The notes beneath the pieces were generated by a model. It was not told where the DNA came from, made no database searches, and saw only the letters and a list, made by a program, of their open reading frames with translations. Positions 55,161 to 63,159 of a DNA stretch of 64,000 bases are shown here, in pieces (the first letter of the stretch is position 1; each line of letters opens with the position of its first letter). Source of the stretch: JAHRVQ01 sp963976815. GTDB taxonomy: Bacteria > Pseudomonadota > Gammaproteobacteria > Pseudomonadales > Azotimanducaceae. The stretch spans positions 62,001-126,000 of the forward strand of contig CAXBLU010000004.1 in the NCBI GenBank assembly GCA_963976815.1, in the 5' to 3' direction. The translations under genes were made by a program, and so were the position numbers.

Positions 55161-55402
55161 AGGGCGAAACGACTCCTTATCACTATTAAAAAATACTTAT
55201 GTTTGTGAAATGAACCCAACTGGTGCGCAAAACTCACCGGCGCACTGAAAAATGGCATCATCAACTAAGATGACTTCCAGCTTTTCTATCTGAAGGGCGC
55301 ATACCTCCACCCCGCTTCGGGATTCAATGACTAATACACTGACTCTAGAAATATCTCTGGGTACAGCGTTAGAAACAGTTCTAGGAGCAGCTTTGCAATA
55401 AC
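55161..55402 (-). other. Long leader of the carboxylase operon
   Basis: The distance from the sigma-54 promoter (55404-55420) to the start codon at 55160 is about 240 bases. Within it lies a dyad at 55222-55246 (GGTGCGC-N11-GCGCACT) like the one at 44572. I searched by eye for guanidine-I (ykkC) and mini-ykkC motifs and did not find them. A 74-codon minus frame across it is probably not a gene. Confidence 0.5.
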
Positions 55403-55403
55403 A

Positions 55404-55420
55404 AGCAAGAACGGTGCCCA
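55404..55420 (-). promoter_or_regulatory. Sigma-54 promoter of the DUF1989-carboxylase-hydrolase operon
   Basis: Read on the minus strand, TGGGCACCGTTCTTGCT contains GGCACCG-N4-TTGCT, matching the -24/-12 consensus with GG and GC separated by 10 bases. It is the best match of the three sigma-54 sites in this region. Confidence 0.75.
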
Positions 55421-55730
55421 TCGACGTCAGCGGAGGGTATTTGATCAGATAGGCGAAACGAACCGACTGTTTGAAGTTGCCACTGAAACCGCGCTCCGCT
55501 CAAAGTAGATTTCCAACATTTTTCATGGGGGGCATTACTGTGATTGCGCGGGTTAGGGGTTAGGGATTAGGGGCGAGGCGGGACGGGGCTTATTGCACTT
55601 TCAAAGATAAACGCTTAAGCGGATTTTTCTCAGAAATTTCAAAGCCGACTGTTTCAGCACGAGAAACCCAACCTCTATGGATCGGGCTTCTGGCTGCGCA
55701 TGAAAGACATAGATCGAGTCAGATCGGGTT
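55421..55730. other. Intergenic region, 310 bases
   Basis: No gene is seen. A short TTAGGG-like run (about 55551-55575, three imperfect copies) is present. It should contain any activator site lying upstream of the carboxylase-operon promoter. Confidence 0.45.
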
Positions 55731-56909
55731 TTAATCTGAGACAGCAGCGCCTCTTGTTGCTGCGTAAAACTGTTTATAGCCCTCGGTCATCGCCCTGGCG
55801 CAGTCGCCAGGCGTTTTGCCACCTTTGTTACGATCGAGGCAAGGTCCCGTCATGACTTCTGGCATATTCGCTTGAACCCACTTTCGAGCTTCATAGTAGA
55901 TGGGCTGGTCGTCTGAACTGGTTTTGATTGAAGTAATTTTTGTCTCGCCAAATGTCAGGTGAAACGTGTCAGTGACATTAAAGCCAGTCTTCAGTTGTAC
56001 CACGGGATCATCCTGCACCGTGATCGGGCACTGGAAAAGTGTCGGTGACTCAGCCTCACATGCTCCACGTTTGAGCACCTTATAGTTGCCCCCCTCAGCC
56101 CATCCCTGATAGTAAGAAATCCGAAGTGCAGAATCCCCAGCATCAGCGAGGAAAGGTTTAAGCTGTTCTGGATCAAAGGAGTAGAAAGCGTCAATAAAGC
56201 CCTCGGCGGTCAGACGATTCTGCTCCTGTAGCTCTGCCTTAGCAGCGGTGTCAGCGGCGACCATGGCATCCCAACTGTCCCACTCAATGGCACGTCCTGG
56301 ATAGGCCACCTTTTCAAATGGCCAATCCGCTTGAACCCAATTGGTTGCCCATTCGTAAAGTTCAGCATCAAAACCGGCATCGTACTCGGCCTCGGTTACC
56401 CACATTTTAACGACGGCATCATAGCCTTCGATGGTACTGGGATAAACGTAAATGCAGCCACGCTCGCGGCTACCGTCTGGTGTGAGTACAGCATAGGCAA
56501 ATGATTCGCGGTTCTCAAATCGTGCTTGCTCGGTTTGCATATCCAGTAAAGCATCGGCATCTGAGACGTCTTTGTGGGGCCATCTAGTGTTGCGCGTAAA
56601 GGTCTTTTGCAAATGCTCAATAGAGGACATGTATGCATCAAAGTCGAGCTTCACTAACTCAGGACCTAACGGTACGATCTTAAATTCTTTTGTTTCGACT
56701 AATATTGGTGCGTTGAATTCCGCCGGTATGAATGATGTGTCCACTGGTTCGGTGGTGACTGCCGGAGCAGATTCTACTATCTCAGGGGTTGTCTCAGGGG
56801 TAGTCTCAGGTACAGATTCAGTTGCCACGACGACGTCTTCGGCGGCCGGTGAGCAGCCCATTAATAACATCGTTAGCGTTAGAGCTATACCTGCAATCCT
56901 TAGCTTCAT
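55731..56909 (-). CDS. Lipoprotein, unknown function, GNAT-like middle part
   Basis: A 392-residue protein. I start at the ATG at 56909, behind AAGGAGC; the frame is open 46 codons further. The start MKLRIAGIALTLTMLLMGCSP is a lipoprotein signal with lipobox LMGC. A Thr/Glu/Pro-rich linker follows (about 25-65), then a region whose FAYAVLTPDGSRERGCIYVYPS and DAVVKMWVTEAEYDAGFD resemble N-acetyltransferase-fold proteins, though I cannot confirm it. The last 100 residues are cysteine-containing and may be a separate domain. It is monocistronic as far as can be seen. Confidence 0.65.
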   Translation of the reverse strand: MKLRIAGIALTLTMLLMGCSPAAEDVVVATESVPETTPETTPEIVESAPAVTTEPVDTSFIPAEFNAPILVETKEFKIVPLGPELVKLDFDAYMSSIEHLQKTFTRNTRWPHKDVSDADALLDMQTEQARFENRESFAYAVLTPDGSRERGCIYVYPSTIEGYDAVVKMWVTEAEYDAGFDAELYEWATNWVQADWPFEKVAYPGRAIEWDSWDAMVAADTAAKAELQEQNRLTAEGFIDAFYSFDPEQLKPFLADAGDSALRISYYQGWAEGGNYKVLKRGACEAESPTLFQCPITVQDDPVVQLKTGFNVTDTFHLTFGETKITSIKTSSDDQPIYYEARKWVQANMPEVMTGPCLDRNKGGKTPGDCARAMTEGYKQFYAATRGAAVSD

Positions 56910-57326
56910 TATTTTTTGCTCCTTAAGATTCAATGTGCTGTTAATATTTTGGAAGCTGAGCTGTGGAGCTGCGTCAGACAAAGCTAATTTATAAAGGGAA
57001 AACCCTGACAACTTTTTCATCATCACCTTAAGTTGAACAACTTCCAAAACCCTATCAATTGATAGAATTCAGTAAAGACGGCGGCGCCGCTTTCCTATAA
57101 ACCTGGTCTGCTTAGCCGATGAACAATATTTGCAAAGAATGTGCCACTGAGTGCTTCACTCTCGTTTCCTACTCTATATCCTGTTCCGTCCCCTTCTGGG
57201 CGTGAGACCATAGGGGTTGCCACCATTTATGACGCACTGACAAAGTGCTAACGGATTGCTAAACGCTCGGATAAGGGGCGTTAATTTAAAGCGGCCCTGA
57301 TTAATGCACCGTCCTGATCCTGACAA
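56910..57326. other. Intergenic region, 417 bases, nothing recognised
   Basis: Upstream region of the lipoprotein gene on one side and downstream of the next gene on the other. No RNA gene, strong hairpin or repeat was recognised. Confidence 0.45.
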
Positions 57327-57980
57327 CTAGCTACAGGTCGCAACCTCAGAAGCGAGGATGTAGTACTGTAGATATTCTTCATCTTCGCCGAAGCCGGTCT
57401 TCTTAACTTTGCGCAGCGCATTCTTCGGCTTCTTGTCTACGTCGTCCGCTTCTTCTTCGCCTGCGGCGACATTGCTCGCAACGTCTCGACTAGCACTATC
57501 CTCGTTTGCTTCGGCTGCCTCTTTCTCTTTCTCCTTCTCTTTGCCAGCTTCCTTAACGAGGTCCATAAGTCGCTTTGCGGTATCCCAGGTGTCTCCCGAT
57601 ACTTCCTCTTCCACAACGCTGACGTAGAGCGCCGGGCCGTAACCTAGACTTTCGTCCTTCTCGTTAAACGGTGCCTGGCTTATTGACAGCGAGAGGTAAT
57701 CGTTAGCAAGAAGTTCAGGATCGAGCAGCGTACTGTCGCAGACGAGTTCGCCCCCCGTGGCAACACGGCTTTCGGCGGCTTCTGTGAGTGCAGACAGCGT
57801 TGCCATGGCGCGATCCGCCTGGGCGTCACGCTCTCCGCCAACCACATAGCCGATGATCAGGGCGATGACGGTAATGACGACAAAGCTGTAAACGACCCAC
57901 TCAGAGACGGCGAGCCCCAACATACGGGCTACGGGTGGAACTTCGTTGTCTGCCTCTGGATTACTGTTCTCTGTTGCCAT
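57327..57980 (-). CDS. Membrane-anchored protein with a charged KE-rich segment, unknown
   Basis: A 217-residue protein starting at the ATG at 57980 (AGGA seven bases upstream); the frame extends 64 codons further but without coding features. One membrane span (about 30-50, WVVYSFVVITVIALIIGYVVG) is followed by a globular region, a low-complexity stretch (KEAGKEKEKEKEAAEANED) and a KKPKNALRKVKK segment. I do not recognise a family. Charged repeats of this kind are often flexible linkers. Confidence 0.55.
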   Translation of the reverse strand: MATENSNPEADNEVPPVARMLGLAVSEWVVYSFVVITVIALIIGYVVGGERDAQADRAMATLSALTEAAESRVATGGELVCDSTLLDPELLANDYLSLSISQAPFNEKDESLGYGPALYVSVVEEEVSGDTWDTAKRLMDLVKEAGKEKEKEKEAAEANEDSASRDVASNVAAGEEEADDVDKKPKNALRKVKKTGFGEDEEYLQYYILASEVATCS

Positions 57981-58470
57981 GTTCGGTCCTATTGCTCCTG
58001 CTATGGTTGATGCAAGTTTGTTTGATGCAAGCCATTGGCGGCATGCGGGCACCAAAGTAGTGAGCAAATGACGTGCCATACGGAAGTGTATGGGTGACAT
58101 GGGTGCGGACACGGTAGTTCGCGCACACAATTCGGTTATGCGGTGTTCTACCTGAAGTGAAAGTTGCACCACAAGGCATCACGTCCCGCTGCCATGCGCT
58201 ATAAGAGTGCCGTATTAGATTGGACCGTCCTGCTTATTTTGATGAACAAAGCCTCAGTTTTCTCTGCGGTTGGATCTAGCGAGGGTCAGACTTCATGGCC
58301 AACGGTTAGGTATCAACTAGAACAGGCTGATAGTGGTCGCTTACCATTTCCGCATTACTCGCTGACCCCAGACGATCACGTATTGCTCAGGGGAGGTTTG
58401 GTCCGCTTTTTGCAAACTTTTTGCTAAACAGCTACTAAGCTGGCTCGATATATGAAACGGAGGCGAATTC
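57981..58470. other. Divergent intergenic region, 490 bases
   Basis: It lies between the KE-rich protein gene and the hydroxylase gene and should contain both promoters. No palindrome or RNA gene stood out. Frames crossing it are short and show no motif. Confidence 0.45.
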
Positions 58471-59442
58471 ATGAGCGAGAACACACTGGACACTGCAGAA
58501 CTGTCGCAAGGCACGGAACATTCCACAAAAACCGCGGCGAAAACAGTGAACGATATTGTCTGGACATGGATACAGCCTACATTTGCGCTAGGTGCTCCAC
58601 TCCTCGTTGCCGTTACGCTGCTCAGCGATTGGTGGCAAGAGGCAGACCGAATGCTTTTTGCTCTGATCATGATCTTTATTCCGATCCCACTTTTCGTCTG
58701 GGCGGAAAGACGCTGGGGCAGGGGTGACTGGAAACTCAAGCCAGCCGAACTCGCCGAAGACGGCTTCTGGCTCGCAATGGGTGCACTGCTCTGGGGGCCG
58801 ATTATCACTGGCATGTATCGAACACCGGTCTCCGAGGGTTTCCGCGCCATCCGTGATAGAACCTTGCTGGAGATCAGTTTTGAGCCAACGACCGTGCTCG
58901 GGCTGTTTGGCGCAGTCATCTTCATACGCATCTGCACGGCTTTCCCCTACTACTGGTTGCACCGTATACAACATGAGGTTCTGTTCTGGTGGCGCATGCA
59001 CGCAACCCACCATCACATTACTAAAATGAGCTTCCTGCGGGGCGCACGAACGCATCCCTTTGAGTACCTGGCGCTTTCGTTTGGCCGGGTGATGGTGATG
59101 GCTTTTATCGGCGCGAGCGACGAGGTGTTAGCGGTTTCTGCAGTATTTGGCATGATGAGTGGTAAGTTCAATCATTCGAATTTGCCGCTTAAAACTCTGC
59201 CTGTCTATGACTGGGTATTCGCCACCGCACCCCAACATCACGTTCACCACTCGCTGAACCGTCGGCAGAGTGATTCGAATTACGGCTGCTACATTATCCT
59301 CTGGGACCGCATCTTCGGCACCTACTGCGCGGACAAGTCCAGTGATGTAAAGCGGGTCGGCGCTGGCAAGGCTGTGCCACTGACGATCAAGGAACAGCTA
59401 ATGTTGGCCCTCTACCCAAACAAGCGCCTCGTCGATCTCTGA
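58471..59442 (+). CDS. Sterol desaturase / fatty acid hydroxylase family protein
   Basis: A 323-residue membrane protein with the di-iron histidine boxes HRIQH (about 172), HATHHH (about 182) and HHVHHS (about 253) set among four or five hydrophobic spans. Such enzymes hydroxylate or desaturate lipids, using iron and oxygen in the membrane; the substrate is unknown. GGAGG lies 8 bases before the ATG. A small membrane protein follows 59 bases downstream. Confidence 0.88.
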   Translation: MSENTLDTAELSQGTEHSTKTAAKTVNDIVWTWIQPTFALGAPLLVAVTLLSDWWQEADRMLFALIMIFIPIPLFVWAERRWGRGDWKLKPAELAEDGFWLAMGALLWGPIITGMYRTPVSEGFRAIRDRTLLEISFEPTTVLGLFGAVIFIRICTAFPYYWLHRIQHEVLFWWRMHATHHHITKMSFLRGARTHPFEYLALSFGRVMVMAFIGASDEVLAVSAVFGMMSGKFNHSNLPLKTLPVYDWVFATAPQHHVHHSLNRRQSDSNYGCYIILWDRIFGTYCADKSSDVKRVGAGKAVPLTIKEQLMLALYPNKRLVDL

Positions 59443-59501
59443 CAGGCGCGTTTTCCATTTCATTTTCCTATTCCTATTAATAACATGTTGAATCGAACAC
59501 T

Positions 59502-59756
59502 ATGAGCAATCCCTGGTATCTGATCCCGTTTTCAATCGGGACGCTTGCTTTTTTTGTGACGCTGTACATCACGATCTTTGTGCCAAAGCTGTCGGACACG
59601 CCTTGGAATGAGGAAGCCACCGACGAGGTAAGCCCGCTCAGAAAGTGGGACACGATCATCACCTGGGTGATGTGGGGCGGCTGGGGTGTTGCGATGCTGA
59701 TGCGTTTTCTTGACCGGGGTAAATTTCTAGATCAAATCGAGCGACTGATTAACTGA
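59502..59756 (+). CDS. Small two-span membrane protein
   Basis: An 84-residue protein with two hydrophobic stretches (about 8-28 and 52-68) separated by an acidic loop (SDTPWNEEATDEVSPLRKWD). No family is recognised. It follows the hydroxylase closely on the same strand and could be a partner or membrane anchor of it, which is a guess from position only. The composition looks protein-like throughout. Confidence 0.6.
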   Translation: MSNPWYLIPFSIGTLAFFVTLYITIFVPKLSDTPWNEEATDEVSPLRKWDTIITWVMWGGWGVAMLMRFLDRGKFLDQIERLIN

Positions 59757-60156
59757 GTTTCGTTGCGTTCCAGGTCTTTATTGTTTGCCTGATTGCGCAC
59801 TAATATCTGGCAGCGTAAGAAATGTCTATTCGATTCCAGCCCTCAATTCATTCCTTAAATCGGGCAAAATTCTTCGGGTCAGACCCGAATTTCATCCGGT
59901 TGGATCTGAACCACAATTGAATTGAGCCGGCCGACGTAAACAAAACCCATATCCAAAGGGTACAGGGAGCCATCCCAGGACGTCGATTCTGTCTCGCATA
60001 CCCCTTTCTCAAACTGCCCCAAATTGATCAAAAATCATCCTTTCGACGGATAGGCATACCGAGCCGCCAAACGTAGTCTGAACCACTCATGGTGGGCTTG
60101 TGCCGGCCGCTTGCTGGGAAAACGCAGGGCAAACGCTGGGAAAATTTGCGCTTAAA
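59757..60156. other. Intergenic region, 400 bases
   Basis: No gene is seen. It holds a GC-rich inverted repeat, CGGGTC-A-GACCCG (about 59875-59887), flanked by AAATTC / GAATTT, which could form a hairpin but has no T-run. A TTCGATTCCAGCCCTC stretch at 59829-59844 resembles a tRNA T-arm but has no matching acceptor stem. Confidence 0.45.
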
Positions 60157-61884
60157 ATGACCAATAGTTCCAAACCAACCTCTGAGCTCGGCAGTGCACT
60201 GAAAGACGTGCGTAAGTATTTCGGCTATACGGGGCTGTTTAGTGCCGCCATCAATTTATTGATGCTGGTGCCGATCGTCTACATGTTGCAGGTCTATGAC
60301 CGGGTGATCTCCAGCGGCAGCTATTCCACCCTCACCATGCTGACGTTATTGATGATCGGCATGCTCGTCGCCATGGGTATTTTCGAGTGGGCGCGCTCCG
60401 GGATTATGATTGCGGCGGGTAACCGGATCGAAATGAAGCTGCGCAACCGGGTCTCCGATGCCACCTTTCGCCGTTCCCTGTTATCCGGTGGTATGAACAC
60501 AAACGCCCAGCCGATGCTGGATCTGTCGCAACTGCGCCAGTATTTAACCAGCCAGGCGCCGATTGCGTTTTTTGATACCCCCTGGGTACCGGTTTATCTG
60601 TTGATCATGTTCCTGTTTCACCCCTGGTTTGGGGTTGCCGCCATGCTGGCTGCCGTGATCATGCTGGGCCTCACCTTTCTCACGGAATGGCTCACCAACG
60701 ACAAACTGCAATCGGCTAACGAACTTGCCAGTGGCGTGAATTCACAGGTCAGCAGTAATCTCCGCAATGCAGAGGTCATCGCCGCCATGGGCATGGCAGA
60801 TAATGTAGAACATCGTTATCAAGATACCCGTCAGGAAATTGCCCGCATCCAAACCGGCGCAAACAAGCAGGCCAATCTGGTTCGTAGTGTTTCCAAGTCG
60901 TTTCGCATCATTACCCAGAGTTGTGTTCTGGGGCTTGGAGCTTATCTGGCACTCCAACAGCAAATTTCCCCGGGCATGATGATCGGTGGCGCTTTGCTTC
61001 TCGGTCGTGCACTTGCCCCGATTGATCAACTGGTAAACTCATGGCGCGGATTTTCCGAAGCGCGCGCCCAGTATCATCGACTGGAGGACGTGTTAGAAAA
61101 CATGCCCGCGATAGCCGAAACCATGCCCCTGCCAGAGCCCGTCGGCAAGCTCACCACGGATCAACTGGTGGTATACCCGCCTAACGCCAAAACGCCTGCC
61201 ATTAAAGGTGTGTCTGTTGCGCTGGAACCCGGTGAGTCTCTGGGAATTGTTGGACCTAGTGCCTCGGGTAAATCAACACTGGCTCGCGCCCTGCTAGGCA
61301 TATGGCCGATCTACAATGGCAAGGTTCGGTTGGATGGCGCGGATATTGCCCAGTGGAATAGAGCTGCGCTCGGGCCACACATTGGTTACTTACCCCAGGA
61401 CATCGAACTGTTTGACGGCACAATTGCTGAGAACATTTCCCGTTTTGGTGAAATTGATCCTGACAAGGTTGTGGCTGCGGCAAAACTTTCCGGAGTTCAT
61501 GACATCATCCTTGGGCTGCCTGAAGGATATGACACCCGCATTGGCGCACTCGGTGGCGTTCTATCCGGTGGCCAACGGCAACGGATTGCACTCGCCCGGG
61601 CGGTTTACGACATGCCCAAACTGGTGATTCTTGATGAGCCCAATTCCAACCTGGATGATCAGGGCGAGAAGTCGTTGATCAATACCGTTATGCAATTGAA
61701 GCAGGCAAAAAGCACGGTGATTGTCATCAGTCACCGCGTCGCAATTTTGCACGTGATGGACAAGATGCTGATTTTGAATGATGGCCAAACTGCAGATTTT
61801 GGCGCTAAAGATCAGGTCTTAAGCAAACTCACCGCGCCACGGGATGCTTCAAACCCTCTGGGAGAGAGAACCGTTGGACAATAA
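60157..61884 (+). CDS. Type I secretion ABC transporter (PrtD/HlyB type)
   Basis: A 575-residue exporter: six-span membrane domain (about 20-310), then ATPase with Walker A VGPSASGKSTLARAL, ABC signature LSGGQRQRIALARA and Walker B LVILDEPNSNLD. There is no N-terminal C39 peptidase domain, so it is the PrtD type that exports RTX-like substrates with C-terminal signals. A GTG at 60100 gives a longer frame, but the ATG at 60157 begins the family-like N-terminus MTNSSKPTSELGSALKD. It overlaps the adaptor gene. Confidence 0.9.
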   Translation: MTNSSKPTSELGSALKDVRKYFGYTGLFSAAINLLMLVPIVYMLQVYDRVISSGSYSTLTMLTLLMIGMLVAMGIFEWARSGIMIAAGNRIEMKLRNRVSDATFRRSLLSGGMNTNAQPMLDLSQLRQYLTSQAPIAFFDTPWVPVYLLIMFLFHPWFGVAAMLAAVIMLGLTFLTEWLTNDKLQSANELASGVNSQVSSNLRNAEVIAAMGMADNVEHRYQDTRQEIARIQTGANKQANLVRSVSKSFRIITQSCVLGLGAYLALQQQISPGMMIGGALLLGRALAPIDQLVNSWRGFSEARAQYHRLEDVLENMPAIAETMPLPEPVGKLTTDQLVVYPPNAKTPAIKGVSVALEPGESLGIVGPSASGKSTLARALLGIWPIYNGKVRLDGADIAQWNRAALGPHIGYLPQDIELFDGTIAENISRFGEIDPDKVVAAAKLSGVHDIILGLPEGYDTRIGALGGVLSGGQRQRIALARAVYDMPKLVILDEPNSNLDDQGEKSLINTVMQLKQAKSTVIVISHRVAILHVMDKMLILNDGQTADFGAKDQVLSKLTAPRDASNPLGERTVGQ

Positions 61885-63157
61885 AGTTGACGATCTAACG
61901 GATATCACCCTGCCGCTGCGGGTTGGCCTTGTGTTGTTTGCGTTGGTATTTGGTGTATTTGGATTATGGTCTTCAATTGCACCGCTGGATGGCGCGGCCC
62001 ACGCCTTCGGCCGAGTCAGTGTCGCGTCCCATAGCAAAACCGCCCAGCATCTTGAGGGCGGCATCATTGCGGCAATTCTGGTGAAAAACGGCGACTTTGT
62101 GGAGCAGAATCAGCTCCTGATCAAACTCGACGAAACCCAGTCCCTGGCGCAACTCGACATTGTCAAAAGCCAATACAACGCACTCAAACTCAAAGAAGCT
62201 CGCTTGCGAGCAGAAAGAACCGGCGCCGACTTTGTCACCTACCCAGAATCCCTTCACGAGTTAACCGATGATATCGCCGCAGAGAATGAAGTTTTTGCGG
62301 CGAGAAAAGCCGCACTGGCTGCGGGTTCAGATCTGCTCGTGCAGAGAATCGAACAGCTTCGCTCAAAGCTAAAAGGCTTAGAGGCGCTAAAACAGAGCAA
62401 AGACTCACTCGCACAGTCGTTTCAAGAGGAGCTGAAAGATACCGAGGAACTGCTGGATCAAGGCTACTCAGACCGAACCCGTTTAAGAGAACTGGAGCGG
62501 GCATTTGCTACTGCTACCGGTGAATCCGCTGACCTGACCGCCAACATTTCATCCACTGAGGTGCAGATCGGTGAAACCCAGTTGCAAATCATGCTGCAGG
62601 AGCGTGAGTTTCAAAACGGCGTTGTGAATACGTTGACCGAGACCCAGAACGCGTTGAACGATGTGCGGGAGAGAATCACCGCATTGCAGGATATTGTTGC
62701 CCGCACCTCAGTACGCTCTCCAGTGGCCGGCACCATCAAGGGTATGCAGTTTCACACCATCGGTGGTGTCATCAGCCCAGGCACCCGGATCGTAGACATT
62801 GTGCCAGAGGATGATGAACTGATTGTCGAGGCGCAGATCTCTCCCAACGATATTGATCGTATTGCGCTCAACCAACGGGCAAACATTCGATTCTCCAGCT
62901 TCGGCAATGCGGTGCCCAACATTATTGGTGAGCTGACCTATATCTCTGCCGACATTTTTATTGACGAAAACAGCGGCCTGCCCTACTACCAGGCGCGGAT
63001 CGAAGTCACAGAAGAAGGCACCAAAGAATTAGGCGCACTGGAGCTTGTGCCGGGCATGCCGGCCGAGATCTTTGTTGCCACCGGTTCACGAACATTCTTT
63101 CAATATTTGTTTAAACCGCTATCTAACGCCATTGCGCGTAGCTTTAACGAGGACTAA
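61844..63157 (+). CDS. Type I secretion membrane fusion protein (HlyD family)
   Basis: A periplasmic adaptor that links the ABC exporter to the TolC-type channel. It has one N-terminal span (about 27-47), a lipoyl half-motif (HLEGGIIAAILVKNGDFVEQNQLLIKLDETQS), a long coiled coil (about 105-290) and a closing RTSVRSPVAGTIKGMQFHTIGGVI. The ATG at 61844 overlaps the ABC gene by 41 bases. A TTG at 61874 has a much better Shine-Dalgarno (GGAGAG) and may be the true start, giving 427 residues. Confidence 0.9.
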   Translation: MLQTLWEREPLDNKVDDLTDITLPLRVGLVLFALVFGVFGLWSSIAPLDGAAHAFGRVSVASHSKTAQHLEGGIIAAILVKNGDFVEQNQLLIKLDETQSLAQLDIVKSQYNALKLKEARLRAERTGADFVTYPESLHELTDDIAAENEVFAARKAALAAGSDLLVQRIEQLRSKLKGLEALKQSKDSLAQSFQEELKDTEELLDQGYSDRTRLRELERAFATATGESADLTANISSTEVQIGETQLQIMLQEREFQNGVVNTLTETQNALNDVRERITALQDIVARTSVRSPVAGTIKGMQFHTIGGVISPGTRIVDIVPEDDELIVEAQISPNDIDRIALNQRANIRFSSFGNAVPNIIGELTYISADIFIDENSGLPYYQARIEVTEEGTKELGALELVPGMPAEIFVATGSRTFFQYLFKPLSNAIARSFNED

Positions 63158-63159
63158 CT

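Noticed and set aside
55161..55420. Guanidine-I (ykkC) or mini-ykkC riboswitch before the carboxylase operon
   Set aside because: I looked on the minus strand for the conserved CUAGGGUUCCG-like and GGUCCGAGAG-like segments and for paired ACGR loops. None is present.
55197..55421. A 74-codon minus-strand frame upstream of the DUF1989 genes
   Set aside because: It starts within the sigma-54 promoter and has no motif or ribosome-binding site; it is probably a chance frame in the leader.
59829..59844. A tRNA-like T-arm fragment before the secretion operon
   Set aside because: The TTCGATTCC match is short, no acceptor or anticodon arm is present, and no duplicate tRNA is visible in the window.
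60157..61884. The ABC exporter at 60 kb as processor of the double-glycine peptide at 12.8 kb
   Set aside because: It lacks the N-terminal C39 peptidase domain needed to cut GG leaders and belongs to the PrtD type.
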